Source: CAYVAP01 sp964343195 (GTDB lineage: Bacteria; Bacteroidota; Bacteroidia; J057). From it: DNA of 64,000 nucleotides. Numbering within the stretch: position 1 is the first letter of the stretch; every line of letters begins with the position of its first letter. The notes under the pieces are model-generated. The model had not been told where the DNA came from and did not search any database. It worked only from the letters and a program-made list of their open reading frames with translations. Below are positions 26,452-36,170 of this stretch, piece by piece. A program made the translations under genes and the position numbers. The DNA lies in contig CAYFIR010000001.1 of NCBI GenBank assembly GCA_964343195.1, positions 1 through 64,000 of the forward strand, in the 5' to 3' direction.

Positions 26452-28449
26452 ATGAATATCAGCACCCTTCGTGTTGTATCCATTTTTGTGCTACTGCCCT
26501 TTTTCTGGGCCTGTAAGTCCACCAAACAAACCGCAGGCACGAGCCCCAAGAAGGAGGTTGCGCTGCTGACATTTGAAAACGGAGAAACTGTCAGCAAGTC
26601 TGAGTTTGAGCGTGTCTATGCCAAAAATAACGGCGGCATCGAGTCTGCAGCCGACCACACAGAGGCTCAATACCAGGAGTACCTTGACCTCTATATCAAC
26701 TTCAAACGCAAGGTGTTTGAAGCAGAAGAGTTGGGCCTGGATGATACTCCTGCCTTCCAGCAGGAGTTTGGGACCTATCGCAAACAACTCGCTGAGCCCT
26801 ACATGAAGGCTCAGGAAGTTGAAGATCAGCTGATTCAGGAAGCTTATGAGCGCTCTCAGTATCTCATTGATGCCAGCCACATCCTAATAGGAGTCGGACC
26901 TGAGTCTACAGCAACAGATACCCTGGCGGCCTATAATAAGGCCATGGCCATCCGTGATTCCATCCTTAACCAGGGCGCGGACTTTGCTACCATGGCCAAG
27001 CGCCATTCAGATGATCCTAGTGCTGCCACCAATGACGGCAACCTTGGGTATTTCAGCGTTTTCACCATGGTGTATCCTTTTGAGACTGCTGCTTATAACA
27101 CCGAAGTCGGGAGTGTCTCGATGCCAGCCCGCACCCGATTTGGCTATCACCTCGTCAAGGTCAATGACCGAATGGAAAACCAGGGAGAGAAGCGCGCCGC
27201 TCACCTGATCATTCGCGTGGGGGATCGCTACACCGCCAAAACTGAAGATGAAGCAGCTCTGAAAATCCAGGAGCTATACCAGCAGCTTCAGGAAGGGGCC
27301 GACTTTGCGGAGCTGGTAAGCCAGTATTCCGATGACCCTAGCACTTCCAACCGTGGGGGAGACCTGGGAACCGGACGCCTACTCCCGGAAATGGAAGAGG
27401 CCAAGCGTGCACTGGGTGAAGGCGAATTTTCGACTCCTTTCCAGACCCAGTTTGGCTGGCACATCATGAAAGTCACCGAAGTAACCGAGATGGATGACTT
27501 TGATACAGCTGAGCCCCTGCTAAAGCAGAAGATCAGCCGCGATAGCCGATCTCAGCTCAGCCGTCAGGCACTGCTTAGCCGCATTCGCAAAGAGAATAAC
27601 TATCAGGTCAATACCGCTACGGTAGATTCTTTCAAAGCCAGTCTTGGACCAGCGTTTGCACAAGGTCGCTGGGCAGCAGATACTACCCTCAACCACCTTT
27701 ACTCACAGGCAGTATTCACCATCGGGGACGATTATGAAGCTTCAGTTAATGACCTGATGGAGTTTTACCGCACCCAGCGTTTCCGCGCTCCAGGTAAATC
27801 CGTTGATCAGGCGTTTGATGACCTGCTCACCAAGTATTCCAATCGTGAGCTGGTTCAGTATGAAGAGGACCACCTCGCAGAAAAGAACCCTGACTTCCGC
27901 AACCTCCTGCAGGAATATCGTGATGGTATCCTGCTGTTTACCCTGATGGAGCAGCGCGTCTGGAAAAAAGCCGTTGAAGACACCGTGGGACTGAAAAAAT
28001 TCTATGACGAGAATCCAGCCCTATTTGAAGCCAACACCCTGATCGATGTTCAGGAGTTTCGTTCTTCAGATACGGAAGTACTGAATCAGGTACTTGCTTA
28101 CCTGGAAGAAGGCCGTAGTGGCGAATATATCGACTCAGTAATCAACAAAGAATCTTCCATCAGTCTGCGCGTGACCCGTCAGACCTATGAGCAGGGCAAG
28201 AGTAGCCTTGAAGACGAAATCTTCGAACAGGAGCCCGGATCTGTAACCGGAGTTATTCCTGCTGAAGGCTTCAGCAGAGTGCTGGTTGTAGAAGCAATCC
28301 ATCCTCCTGGAGTGAAACCATTTGACAAAGCCAAATCAGAGGCCATCACCCGCTACCAGGACTACCTGGAGCAGCAATGGCTGGAAGAACTGGCTGAAAA
28401 ATATCCAGTAGAAATCAATGATAAAGCCTTTGAGCAGCTTTTCCGTTAG
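26452..28449 (+). CDS. PpiC/PpiD-like lipoprotein with two parvulin domains
   Basis: A 665-residue periplasmic folding factor. The N-terminus is a lipoprotein signal (MNISTLRVVSIFVLLPFFWAC), so it is membrane-anchored. A helical SurA-like N-domain is followed by two PpiC domains: HILIGVGP to GYHLVKV (about 140-245) and HLIIRVGD to GWHIMKV (about 250-350), each with the usual DPS/GGDLG or DGNLGYF signature. The C-terminal ~300 residues are helical. It should isomerise prolyl bonds and chaperone outer-membrane or type IX cargo. The ATG at 26452 starts the signal peptide. First gene of a four-gene operon. Confidence 0.88.
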   Translation: MNISTLRVVSIFVLLPFFWACKSTKQTAGTSPKKEVALLTFENGETVSKSEFERVYAKNNGGIESAADHTEAQYQEYLDLYINFKRKVFEAEELGLDDTPAFQQEFGTYRKQLAEPYMKAQEVEDQLIQEAYERSQYLIDASHILIGVGPESTATDTLAAYNKAMAIRDSILNQGADFATMAKRHSDDPSAATNDGNLGYFSVFTMVYPFETAAYNTEVGSVSMPARTRFGYHLVKVNDRMENQGEKRAAHLIIRVGDRYTAKTEDEAALKIQELYQQLQEGADFAELVSQYSDDPSTSNRGGDLGTGRLLPEMEEAKRALGEGEFSTPFQTQFGWHIMKVTEVTEMDDFDTAEPLLKQKISRDSRSQLSRQALLSRIRKENNYQVNTATVDSFKASLGPAFAQGRWAADTTLNHLYSQAVFTIGDDYEASVNDLMEFYRTQRFRAPGKSVDQAFDDLLTKYSNRELVQYEEDHLAEKNPDFRNLLQEYRDGILLFTLMEQRVWKKAVEDTVGLKKFYDENPALFEANTLIDVQEFRSSDTEVLNQVLAYLEEGRSGEYIDSVINKESSISLRVTRQTYEQGKSSLEDEIFEQEPGSVTGVIPAEGFSRVLVVEAIHPPGVKPFDKAKSEAITRYQDYLEQQWLEELAEKYPVEINDKAFEQLFR

Positions 28450-29317
28450 ACGCAACCTTTGCCTAGCTTTTAGCCTCTGTTCCCTGTGGATCGTAGGATG
28501 CGGAGATGGTAAACCAGTAGAGGAAGGCCCCACGGTCGCTACCTATAGGGATTACTCGCTTTCACTCCAGGAAGTGCAGTTTCATTTACCCGATAGCCTG
28601 GCGTCCGAGGATAGCCTCAAACTTGCCCAGAAGTACATACAGTCCTGGGTCAGGTCCAAGGCTGTCCAGGAAGCAGCTCAACGTGCCATGCCAGACCTGG
28701 AGAAGCGTATCCGCTATCGTATGAAAGACTACGAGAGTTCTTTGATTGAGCATGAATATGCTCTCTATCTGCTGGAACAGGAACAGACAGCCCTACAGGT
28801 ATCTGAACAGGAGATTGCCTCCTACTATGAGAACAATTCCGGGAAATTCCTGGCCAGGGCAGACTACTATCAGTTCTTCTACCTCAAGACAGAACTTTCA
28901 GGCCAGTACAAAGTGACCAACCTGATGCGCAGCAGCGAAATCAGCGACATCACAGAGTTGCGAACCTGGGGGGAAGAAAATGCCGTAGAGTACAAGCTGG
29001 ATAGTACCTACCGCGAAGTGGGAGAGCTGGAAAGAATCAGTGATGGCTATTACTTCGGGGACATCAAGCGGGCTTCTCGTGGTACGGTTTATCCATATGC
29101 CCACAACGAGGAGCTGGAGGACGGAGAAATCACGTACTATGACTTCTTCAAGCTCATCAATGTGATCGAAACCGGAGAGCTGTTACCGCTCGAAATGTGT
29201 CGCGAGCGCATTCGTCAGCTGATTCGCAACCAGCGCAAGCAGTCCATAATCGATCGGCGATTCAACGAACTGGCCAATCAAGCACAAGCCGGCGGTCAGG
29301 TTCAACTCAATGAATAG
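28418..29317 (+). CDS. SurA-like lipoprotein without a PPIase domain
   Basis: A 299-residue lipoprotein (lipobox WIVGC) that overlaps the preceding gene by 32 bases. It has the helical layout of a SurA/PpiC N- and C-domain (SWVRSKAVQEAAQRAM, QEIASYYENNSGKF) but no parvulin core, so it is probably a pure chaperone subunit. An in-frame start inside the signal region is possible, since the first ten residues precede the hydrophobic stretch. The overlap indicates translational coupling with the two-domain isomerase. Confidence 0.7.
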   Translation: MIKPLSSFSVRRNLCLAFSLCSLWIVGCGDGKPVEEGPTVATYRDYSLSLQEVQFHLPDSLASEDSLKLAQKYIQSWVRSKAVQEAAQRAMPDLEKRIRYRMKDYESSLIEHEYALYLLEQEQTALQVSEQEIASYYENNSGKFLARADYYQFFYLKTELSGQYKVTNLMRSSEISDITELRTWGEENAVEYKLDSTYREVGELERISDGYYFGDIKRASRGTVYPYAHNEELEDGEITYYDFFKLINVIETGELLPLEMCRERIRQLIRNQRKQSIIDRRFNELANQAQAGGQVQLNE

Positions 29318-29343
29318 GTCGGCGCCAATTAAGGCAAACCAAT

Positions 29344-30699
29344 ATGTTATCAATTCGCGTTTTTAAGGTTCTCACCCTCATCAGCATCCTCGTGGTTCTG
29401 GGGTGGGCAAATAAGTTGCAGGCTCAGACCCTGGACAAAGTGGTGGCGATTGTGGGGGAGGAAATCATCCTGCAATCGGACGTGGACAATCAGGTTAACT
29501 ACCTCAAAATCAACGGAGAAGTTGATGATGGTTCTCTCCCCTGTCAGGTACTGGAAAACCTGATCGTTTCAAAGCTTTTGCTGGACAAGGCCCGTCAGGA
29601 CAGCCTGGAAGTCTCTGATATTCAGGTTGAAGCAGAACTGGATAGCCGTATGTCCTCGGTTTTGGCACGTGTAAACGAAACAGAATTTGAGCGAATCTAT
29701 GGGAAGTCCATTCCCCAGTTCCGGGCAGATATCCGGGAAGAAATCCGTAAGGAGCTCCTCGTGCAGCAGCAGCAACAGGTCATTCTGGGCGGGGCAGATA
29801 TTACCCCCAAGGAGGTAAAGCGCTTTTATCGCGGACTCAATCAGGACAGCATCGGCCTGCTGCCTGCAGAGGTCGAGGTAAACCAGATTGTGATTAACCC
29901 TCCATTTTCCGAAAAAAGCCGTACCCGTGCCATGAACGAGCTAAGAGAGCTAAGGGCACAGGCCATTGGAGGGGCAGATTTTGGCATTCTGGCAGCTAAT
30001 AATACAAATGAGCCAGGTGGAAAGGAACGAAGAGGAGAGCTCGGCTGGTTTGGCCGTGGCCAGATGGTCCCTGAATTTGAAGAGGTAGTTTACAACCTTC
30101 GCGAAGGAGAAGTTTCCGAGCCCTTTGAGACCGAGTTTGGAGTGCACGTTGTCAAACTATATGAGCGCAGAGGAGAAATGGTCCATGCAGCCCATATCCT
30201 TAAGCGGTTGAGCTACAGTCCGGATGCCGACTCCATAGCCATCGACTCCCTTAACACTATTACGAACCTGATCGAAACAGATTCACTGACCTTTGAGCAG
30301 GCAGCCATCCGGTTCTCCCAGGACCGCCTGACCAGTTTTAGTGGGGGAGCCATCAGCAACCCCCAAACCGGAGAGCTGCGGATCCCACTGGATGCCCTGG
30401 ATGCAGACCTCTATTTCAAGATTGACGAAATGGAAGAAGGCACCATGTCAGAACCCATGGAGATGTTTCAGCAGGATGGGAGTCGTGCATTCCACATCAT
30501 TTACCTCAAGAAAAAGATTCCTCCACATCGCCCTAACCTCCAGGATGATTATCAGAAAATCTACAACGCCGCCTTACAGGCCAAACAGGCTGAGATTTTC
30601 GACGAGTGGCTAGAATCGGCCAAGAAAAATATCTATATTGACATTAAGCCTACCGAGTGCTCCAACGCCCTCGAAAGCTGGCTTCAGCCAAACCCTTGA
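29344..30699 (+). CDS. SurA-like periplasmic peptidyl-prolyl isomerase
   Basis: A 451-residue SurA homologue. The signal peptide (about 1-27) ends at LQAQTLDK, followed directly by VVAIVGEEIILQSDVD, the classic SurA N-domain start. Two PpiC domains follow: one from about 180 with GELGWFGRGQMVPEFE and GVHVVKLYE, and a second, weaker one from about 280 (HILKRL, FSGGAI). It should escort outer-membrane proteins across the periplasm. Third gene of the operon; the downstream MoxR gene starts 22 bases after it. Confidence 0.9.
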   Translation: MLSIRVFKVLTLISILVVLGWANKLQAQTLDKVVAIVGEEIILQSDVDNQVNYLKINGEVDDGSLPCQVLENLIVSKLLLDKARQDSLEVSDIQVEAELDSRMSSVLARVNETEFERIYGKSIPQFRADIREEIRKELLVQQQQQVILGGADITPKEVKRFYRGLNQDSIGLLPAEVEVNQIVINPPFSEKSRTRAMNELRELRAQAIGGADFGILAANNTNEPGGKERRGELGWFGRGQMVPEFEEVVYNLREGEVSEPFETEFGVHVVKLYERRGEMVHAAHILKRLSYSPDADSIAIDSLNTITNLIETDSLTFEQAAIRFSQDRLTSFSGGAISNPQTGELRIPLDALDADLYFKIDEMEEGTMSEPMEMFQQDGSRAFHIIYLKKKIPPHRPNLQDDYQKIYNAALQAKQAEIFDEWLESAKKNIYIDIKPTECSNALESWLQPNP

Positions 30700-30721
30700 G
30701 ACATTGCCCCAAACGAATCGA

Positions 30722-31702
30722 ATGCAGGAATACAAGTCTGATGTAGAGGCCGCAGATGCGCTGGCCCAGAAATACCAGGAGCTAAAAAGCGAGATAGGCA
30801 AAGTAATCATCGGTCAGGAAGATGTAGTAGAAAAGCTACTCATCGCCCTCTTCTGTAAAGGCCATACCCTCCTCGTCGGGGTGCCAGGACTGGCCAAAAC
30901 CCTGCTTATCAGTACCATCGCAGAGGCGCTGGATCTCAAGTTTAGCCGGATTCAGTTTACTCCCGACCTGATGCCATCAGATATTGTCGGTACGGAGATT
31001 CTGGAGATTGACGAAGAGACCAACCACAAGTACTTCAAATTCATCAAAGGCCCCATCTTCGCCAACATTCTGCTGGCAGATGAAATCAACCGTACCCCTC
31101 CCAAGACGCAGGCGGCTTTGCTGGAGGCGATGCAGGAGAAGCGGGTAACCATTGCCGGTGAAGTACACCGACTCGATGCTCCCTTCTTCGTGTTGGCCAC
31201 CCAGAACCCAATTGAGCAGGAGGGGACTTATCCGTTGCCTGAAGCCCAGTTGGACCGCTTCATGTTCAATATTCAGGTGGATTATCCTTCCATAGAGGAG
31301 GAAGTTGAGATCGTCAAGCGAACCACCTCCAACCATAGTGCTGAAGTGAACACCGTGCTGTCTCAGGAAGAGATCATCTACTTCCAGAATCTCGTCCGTC
31401 AGGTACCCGTTCCCGATAACGTGATCAACTACGCAGTTAACCTGGTCAACAAAACCCGCATCAATACCCCTCATGCTTCTGAAGAAATCAAGGAGCTGAT
31501 CAGTTGGGGAGCCGGGCCACGTGCATCTCAATATCTGATATTGGCAGCCAAGGCACAGGCCCTTCTTCGTGGGAAATACTCACCCGATATCGAGGAGGTA
31601 AACCAGGTAGCCACTTCTGTCCTGCGTCACCGCGTGGTCGCCAGCTTTACCGCTGAGGCTGAAGGCATTACCACTGACGACATCGTACGAAAGCTGCTGT
31701 AA
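30722..31702 (+). CDS. MoxR family AAA+ ATPase
   Basis: A 326-residue MoxR-type ATPase. Walker A is GVPGLAKT, Walker B is LLADEINR, followed by TPPKTQAALLEAMQE, sensor ATQNPIEQEGTYPLPEAQLDRF. This is the canonical MoxR form, unlike the divergent copy at 0.1 kb. MoxR proteins act with VWA proteins as chaperones for maturation; here it closes an operon of three SurA/PpiC-like factors, which suggests a role linked to envelope protein assembly. The ATG at 30722 (MQEYKSD) is preferred, as the upstream extension lies inside the SurA gene. Confidence 0.93.
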   Translation: MQEYKSDVEAADALAQKYQELKSEIGKVIIGQEDVVEKLLIALFCKGHTLLVGVPGLAKTLLISTIAEALDLKFSRIQFTPDLMPSDIVGTEILEIDEETNHKYFKFIKGPIFANILLADEINRTPPKTQAALLEAMQEKRVTIAGEVHRLDAPFFVLATQNPIEQEGTYPLPEAQLDRFMFNIQVDYPSIEEEVEIVKRTTSNHSAEVNTVLSQEEIIYFQNLVRQVPVPDNVINYAVNLVNKTRINTPHASEEIKELISWGAGPRASQYLILAAKAQALLRGKYSPDIEEVNQVATSVLRHRVVASFTAEAEGITTDDIVRKLL

Positions 31703-31722
31703 AGCGGTCTTTCTGTAGAAAT

Positions 31723-31760
31723 AAAAAAACGGATCGGGGAGCACCTCGATCCGTTTTTTT
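31723..31760. terminator. Bidirectional terminator between moxR and frr
   Basis: A run of A, stem CGGATCG (31730-31736) paired with CGATCCG (31747-31753), and seven T. It is symmetric and lies between convergent genes, so it should serve both. Confidence 0.9.
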
Positions 31761-31782
31761 ATTCAACAAACAGCTTACCGTC

Positions 31783-32346
31783 TTACACAGTCATGATCTG
31801 CTTTTCTTTCTCCTTGATGTGCTCCTCGACCTTGGTGCTAAACTCCTTGGTGATCTTGTCCACTTCCTGCTCAGCAACCTTCACCTCATCTTCAGAAACG
31901 CCAGCCTTCTGGAGCTTCTTCAGACTATCCATCACTTTGTGACGCATACTCCGCAGCGAAATTCTAGCGGTTTCTGCTTCATCTTTTGCCTGCTTCACGA
32001 GGCTTTTGCGACGCTCCTCATTCAGTGATGGGATCGGTACACGCACCATATCGCTATCACTGGTAGGGTTCAGCCCCAGGCCAGAATCCCGGATGGCCTT
32101 GTCGATGGCGGGGATCAGGCTTTTTTCCCAGGGGGTTACCGTCAACATGCGCGCATCCGCTGCCGAGATAGTCCCTACCTGATTGAGAGGAGTGGGGCTT
32201 CCGTAGTAATCAACCAGCACGTCAAACAGCATTTCTGGACTGGCCTTGCCCGTGCGAATTTTTGTGAGCTGGTTTTCAAGGAACTCCAGAGCGCCTTCCA
32301 TCTCAATTTTGACCATGTCGAGTTCTTCAGAGATACGTTCGTCCAT
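31783..32346 (-). CDS. frr: Ribosome recycling factor
   Basis: A 187-residue RRF, which with EF-G splits the post-termination ribosome. Family segments seen are LTKIRTGKASPEMLFDVLVDYYG, the TPLNQVGTISAADARMLTV stretch, and the GLNPTSD and RRKSLVKQAKD regions. Length and start (ATG at 32346) fit. It lies between a shared terminator and nuoK on the same strand. Confidence 0.96.
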   Translation of the reverse strand: MDERISEELDMVKIEMEGALEFLENQLTKIRTGKASPEMLFDVLVDYYGSPTPLNQVGTISAADARMLTVTPWEKSLIPAIDKAIRDSGLGLNPTSDSDMVRVPIPSLNEERRKSLVKQAKDEAETARISLRSMRHKVMDSLKKLQKAGVSEDEVKVAEQEVDKITKEFSTKVEEHIKEKEKQIMTV

Positions 32347-32413
32347 AGCGTCTATGATTTTGTCGTTGAGGTTGAGTTAGTTTATAAAACTAAAGCAAAT
32401 TTCGATAAATACC

Positions 32414-32725
32414 TTATTCCTTCAGCTCGCTTACCCGCTCTATTTCAATCGTTTTGAATCGCTGGTACACATTGAGGATAATGGCCAGGGCCACCGCTAC
32501 TTCTGCTGCCGCGAGTACCATCACGAAAATGGCCGCCATCTGCCCATCCAAATCCACCTGATCACCTTGAGAGAAGGCCACAAAATTGAGATTGGTGGCA
32601 TTCAGCATGAGCTCAATTCCCATTAATGCCATGATCGCGTTGCGCCTGGTCAAAACCAGGAACACCCCCAGGCAAAACAGAACAATCCCAATAAGTATGT
32701 ACCACTGTATCGGCATAAAGCTCAC
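32414..32725 (-). CDS. nuoK: NADH-quinone oxidoreductase subunit K
   Basis: A 103-residue membrane subunit of respiratory complex I with three hydrophobic helices. ALMGIELMLNATNLNFVAF contains the conserved Glu of NuoK in the second helix, and AAAEVAVALAIILN in the third carries a second conserved Glu. The neighbours are frr and a GH13 enzyme; no other nuo gene is in the window, so it is detached from the usual nuo operon. The gap to frr is 67 bases, so they may be co-transcribed. Confidence 0.93.
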   Translation of the reverse strand: MSFMPIQWYILIGIVLFCLGVFLVLTRRNAIMALMGIELMLNATNLNFVAFSQGDQVDLDGQMAAIFVMVLAAAEVAVALAIILNVYQRFKTIEIERVSELKE

Positions 32726-32959
32726 TTCAGTTTGCTATAAAAGTAGAAAATAATTTTTTGCCTTGGGAAAAATCATGCCCCTGCCTGGCCTCGTCGCATG
32801 GATTTTTGCGGTACTTCCAGGTGTTCAAACAGATAAATCCGGATTTTGACGTGAATTCCACGCTGGCAGCGGTTAAATTTCGCTCGCATGGAAAATTCTG
32901 AATCATAATGCTACCGAATTTTCCCAAAGCGCCAGAAGACAACCTGTCTCCAACAACAT

Positions 32960-35272
32960 ATGACACATCCCACTCTGCTAGCCGAAGTTCGCTCCTCAGG
33001 CAATATCTGGGTCAAGACCTATCATACCCATCGTCCCCTCGATCCCGCCGAATGGCGGCTTACCGACTACTCCGGCCGGGAAATTCCCATTGCACACGTC
33101 CTCCCCAATCTCGAAACCGAGACCCTGATCGTACCAGGAGAAAAGATCGACATTCGCCGGATTCATTATATAGAACTCCCCAAAGCTCACCTGAAAGCTC
33201 ATTGCACCTTCGAAACCTGGTTTCGGGACCTTTATTCTGACAAGGAACTTGGGGCCAATATCAGCGATGATGGTACCCAAACAGCATTTCGGGTATTTTC
33301 TCCCCGAGCCGCGCAGATCAAGCTCTACCTCTACCAGGAAAAAGACGACACCGAAGCCTATCAGACCGTCGACATGGAGCGCGACCCGGACGGTGTGTGG
33401 GAAGCATTTTTTGACGAAAACCTCAAGGGAGTCTGGTACGATTTCACCGTACATGGGCCAGCCGATGAACCAGGTAGCCATTTTTACGAAAGTGTACCCG
33501 TCCATATCAGTGATCCCTATGCCCGTGTGAGCGACGACACCTGGGGAAAATGCCGCGTTTGGCCCAAAACCACTCCGGCCACCCCGCTCAAAAAAGGGCG
33601 TCCTCCGATGCAGGATGTCATCGCCTATGAGGTTCATGTACAGGACTTTACCGACAACCTGCCCGTTTCCGATGACCTTAAAGGCACCCTGCCAGCCTTC
33701 CACAAGTCAGGGCTGCGAAACAGCCGGGGAGAAAAAGTCGGATTTGACTACCTCGTGGACCTCGGCATCAACGTCCTGCACCTCATGCCCGTGCAGGAAT
33801 ACCTCCACTACCCCGACGAAAACTGGCGTCCCGCTTTCGAAAACGATGAGTTCATGAAGGAGCAGGGCATCGCCGAAGAAAATTACCAGTGGGGCTACCG
33901 GACATCGCACTGCTTTGCCGTCGAGACCCGCTATCGACAAAAAGGCAGTGAGCACGGTTCCCAACGGGAGCAGTTCCGGGACCTGGTGCAAGCCTTTCAC
34001 GACAAGGACATCGCGGTCATCATCGACATCGTGCCCAATCACACCGCTGAAAACATGGATGCCGAGCCGTACTTCTTCCACTGGAATGTACTGGGCAAGC
34101 AGTACCACTACCGCACCAAAAACCTGGAACACATCGGAGAGTATGGCAACGAGGTCAAGACCGAAAACCGGCCTATGGTGCAGCGTTGGCTCATCGATCA
34201 GTGCAAGCACTGGATCGAGGAATTTGGCATCGACGGCTTCCGCATCGACCTCGCTGGGCAGATCGACCGGCAGACGCTGGCCAAGGTCAGGCAGGCACTC
34301 GGCAAGGACATCATCATCTATGGTGAGCCGTGGATCGGCTCCTTTGACCCAGACTTTGAGAACAACCCCTCCTGGGATTGGTACAAGCACAACTCACCCA
34401 TCACCTTCTTCCAGGACGATGCCCGTACGGCTTTCAAAGGGCCTACCAATACCCCGGAGGTTTGGGGAAAAGACCAGGGATTTGCCGGGGGAAACTTCAA
34501 GGAGCATGAAAATGTGAAGCGGGCCATTACCTGTACCTTTCCCGACGACAGGACCCCCAACAGCGGCATCAATTACCTCGATATCCACGACAACTGGGCT
34601 TTGGCCGACCGTTTTGCACTGCACAACTGGGATGGCCGAAAAGGCGTCAACGAAAACCGCTTCAAAATTGCCGCACTGCTGCTTTACACCTCATGCGGCC
34701 CCATCGTGACCCACGGTGGCACCGAGATCATGCGCAGCAAGGGACTGGCCGAACTAAAAGAAACCATCAAGGAGATGGTGGATGGAAGCAAAGTTTACAT
34801 CCATGGCAAGCGCGACACCTACAACATGCGAGCGGCCAACCGGTTCCTTTGGGAGAATGTCGGTAAAAAGATGGGGGAAGAGTTGAGTCCCTGCGACTAT
34901 GCGGGGATGCATGCCTTTTGGCGTGGGTTGAACCACTTCCGCCGCAGCGAAAAGTATGGATCTGCCTTCCGTATCGCCGAGACTTCCCCACACGGATACT
35001 ACATCTGGCTGGACACTAACAATCCTTACCAAATGGGGTACATTGTGGACAACCGGATCATGGTACTGATCAATACGGGTAGCCATGCGCACGGTTGGGA
35101 TAATGTGTATGTCCCAAAAGGAAAATGGAAACTCGTCGGCAGCAACCGGGGCTTTGATCATGTAAAGGGTGTCAAATCTCCCGAAAAACCGGAACAGGAG
35201 CAGCTCCTAGGCGAGCGACATTATGGATTTTCGCTACCGGGCGAGCATTTTCGGGTTTGGGTGAAGGAGTAG
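32960..35272 (+). CDS. GH13 pullulanase/isoamylase-like enzyme
   Basis: A 770-residue alpha-glucan-active enzyme. An N-terminal region is followed by a CBM48-like domain (about 95-200, RVFSPRAAQIKLYLYQ) and a GH13 barrel with DIVPNHTAEN, the nucleophile Asp in GFRIDLAG, the acid Glu in IIYGEPW and a DIHDNW motif in place of the usual HDN. There is no signal peptide, so it should act on stored glycogen or imported dextrins in the cytoplasm, probably as a debranching enzyme. It stands alone on the plus strand. Confidence 0.9.
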   Translation: MTHPTLLAEVRSSGNIWVKTYHTHRPLDPAEWRLTDYSGREIPIAHVLPNLETETLIVPGEKIDIRRIHYIELPKAHLKAHCTFETWFRDLYSDKELGANISDDGTQTAFRVFSPRAAQIKLYLYQEKDDTEAYQTVDMERDPDGVWEAFFDENLKGVWYDFTVHGPADEPGSHFYESVPVHISDPYARVSDDTWGKCRVWPKTTPATPLKKGRPPMQDVIAYEVHVQDFTDNLPVSDDLKGTLPAFHKSGLRNSRGEKVGFDYLVDLGINVLHLMPVQEYLHYPDENWRPAFENDEFMKEQGIAEENYQWGYRTSHCFAVETRYRQKGSEHGSQREQFRDLVQAFHDKDIAVIIDIVPNHTAENMDAEPYFFHWNVLGKQYHYRTKNLEHIGEYGNEVKTENRPMVQRWLIDQCKHWIEEFGIDGFRIDLAGQIDRQTLAKVRQALGKDIIIYGEPWIGSFDPDFENNPSWDWYKHNSPITFFQDDARTAFKGPTNTPEVWGKDQGFAGGNFKEHENVKRAITCTFPDDRTPNSGINYLDIHDNWALADRFALHNWDGRKGVNENRFKIAALLLYTSCGPIVTHGGTEIMRSKGLAELKETIKEMVDGSKVYIHGKRDTYNMRAANRFLWENVGKKMGEELSPCDYAGMHAFWRGLNHFRRSEKYGSAFRIAETSPHGYYIWLDTNNPYQMGYIVDNRIMVLINTGSHAHGWDNVYVPKGKWKLVGSNRGFDHVKGVKSPEKPEQEQLLGERHYGFSLPGEHFRVWVKE

Positions 35273-35392
35273 GGGAGCGATGGATGGCGTTTTGGCTGGA
35301 ATACGGGACGGATGCGCTCGGTCCAACCATATCAGGTGGGCTGGCCTTCTTTGGGTAAAATCCGTAAATTAGAGCCTCAACGCAATCGAAGT

Positions 35393-35974
35393 ATGGGAGC
35401 CGAACGCATCAAATCCGACACCTACGAGGACTACCTGGCTTTGGAGGCCGCATCCTCCATAAAGCATGAGTACCACAACGGGCTGATCGTAGCCATGGCC
35501 GGAGGTACGCCTGAGCACGGTCTGATCATGATGAACGCAGGAGCTGAACTGAGAAACGCTCTGCGAGACAACAACGCACCATGCCGCGTCTTTTCCAGCG
35601 ACGTGCGCATTCGTTGTGAAGCACACAACCGCAGCTACTACCCCGACGTCTCGGTGGTCTGCGGCGAGATGGAGCGCAGCGAATCAGATCCGCAGGCCCT
35701 CGTCAATCCGGTGATTATTGTGGAGGTGCTGTCAGACAGCACGGCCGACCTGGATCGGGGGGAGAAGTTTTTCTACTATCGGCAGATCCCTAGCTTTCAG
35801 GAATACATCCTGATCAGTCAGCATCAAATTCAGGTAGACCACCGCTTCCGCCTGGACGGAACAAGCTGGGACCTGGCTACCTATTGGAACCCCGATGATC
35901 AGCTACCTTTACGCTCGCTGCCCGTAACGCTTAGGATCGGAGACCTGTATCGGCAGGTGCCGGGGCTAGGCTGA
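35393..35974 (+). CDS. Uma2 family endonuclease-like protein
   Basis: A 193-residue member of the Uma2/DUF820 family with a PD-(D/E)xK-like core: EYHNGLIVAMAGGTPEHG, SYYPDVSVVCGE, PVIIVEVLSDST and RGEKFFYYRQIPSFQEYILI. These proteins are abundant in cyanobacteria and Bacteroidota and are presumed nucleases, often of mobile origin; no partner is seen. The ATG at 35393 (MGAERIKSDTYEDYL) gives the usual start; an in-frame upstream ATG adds 27 residues without similarity. Confidence 0.88.
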   Translation: MGAERIKSDTYEDYLALEAASSIKHEYHNGLIVAMAGGTPEHGLIMMNAGAELRNALRDNNAPCRVFSSDVRIRCEAHNRSYYPDVSVVCGEMERSESDPQALVNPVIIVEVLSDSTADLDRGEKFFYYRQIPSFQEYILISQHQIQVDHRFRLDGTSWDLATYWNPDDQLPLRSLPVTLRIGDLYRQVPGLG

Positions 35975-36170
35975 AAACGGAATTAGTTTCTATTGGGTGG
36001 GTAAGGCACGATGTGCTGATATGGCTTACAAGGTACCTGGTAGCACTTTGGATAAGGGGCATGAAAATATTGCTGTAGAAGTATAGGAGCAATAGAAGTC
36101 GGGCAATTGCCAGGAAACAGGTACTGCTCTGCGAAATTTCCGTCGGCTCTTTGCAATATCATCTTTATGG

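Noticed and set aside
33707..34390. Minus-strand frame of 227 codons within the GH13 gene
   Set aside because: Antisense shadow of the catalytic barrel; Val/Asp-rich with no motif.
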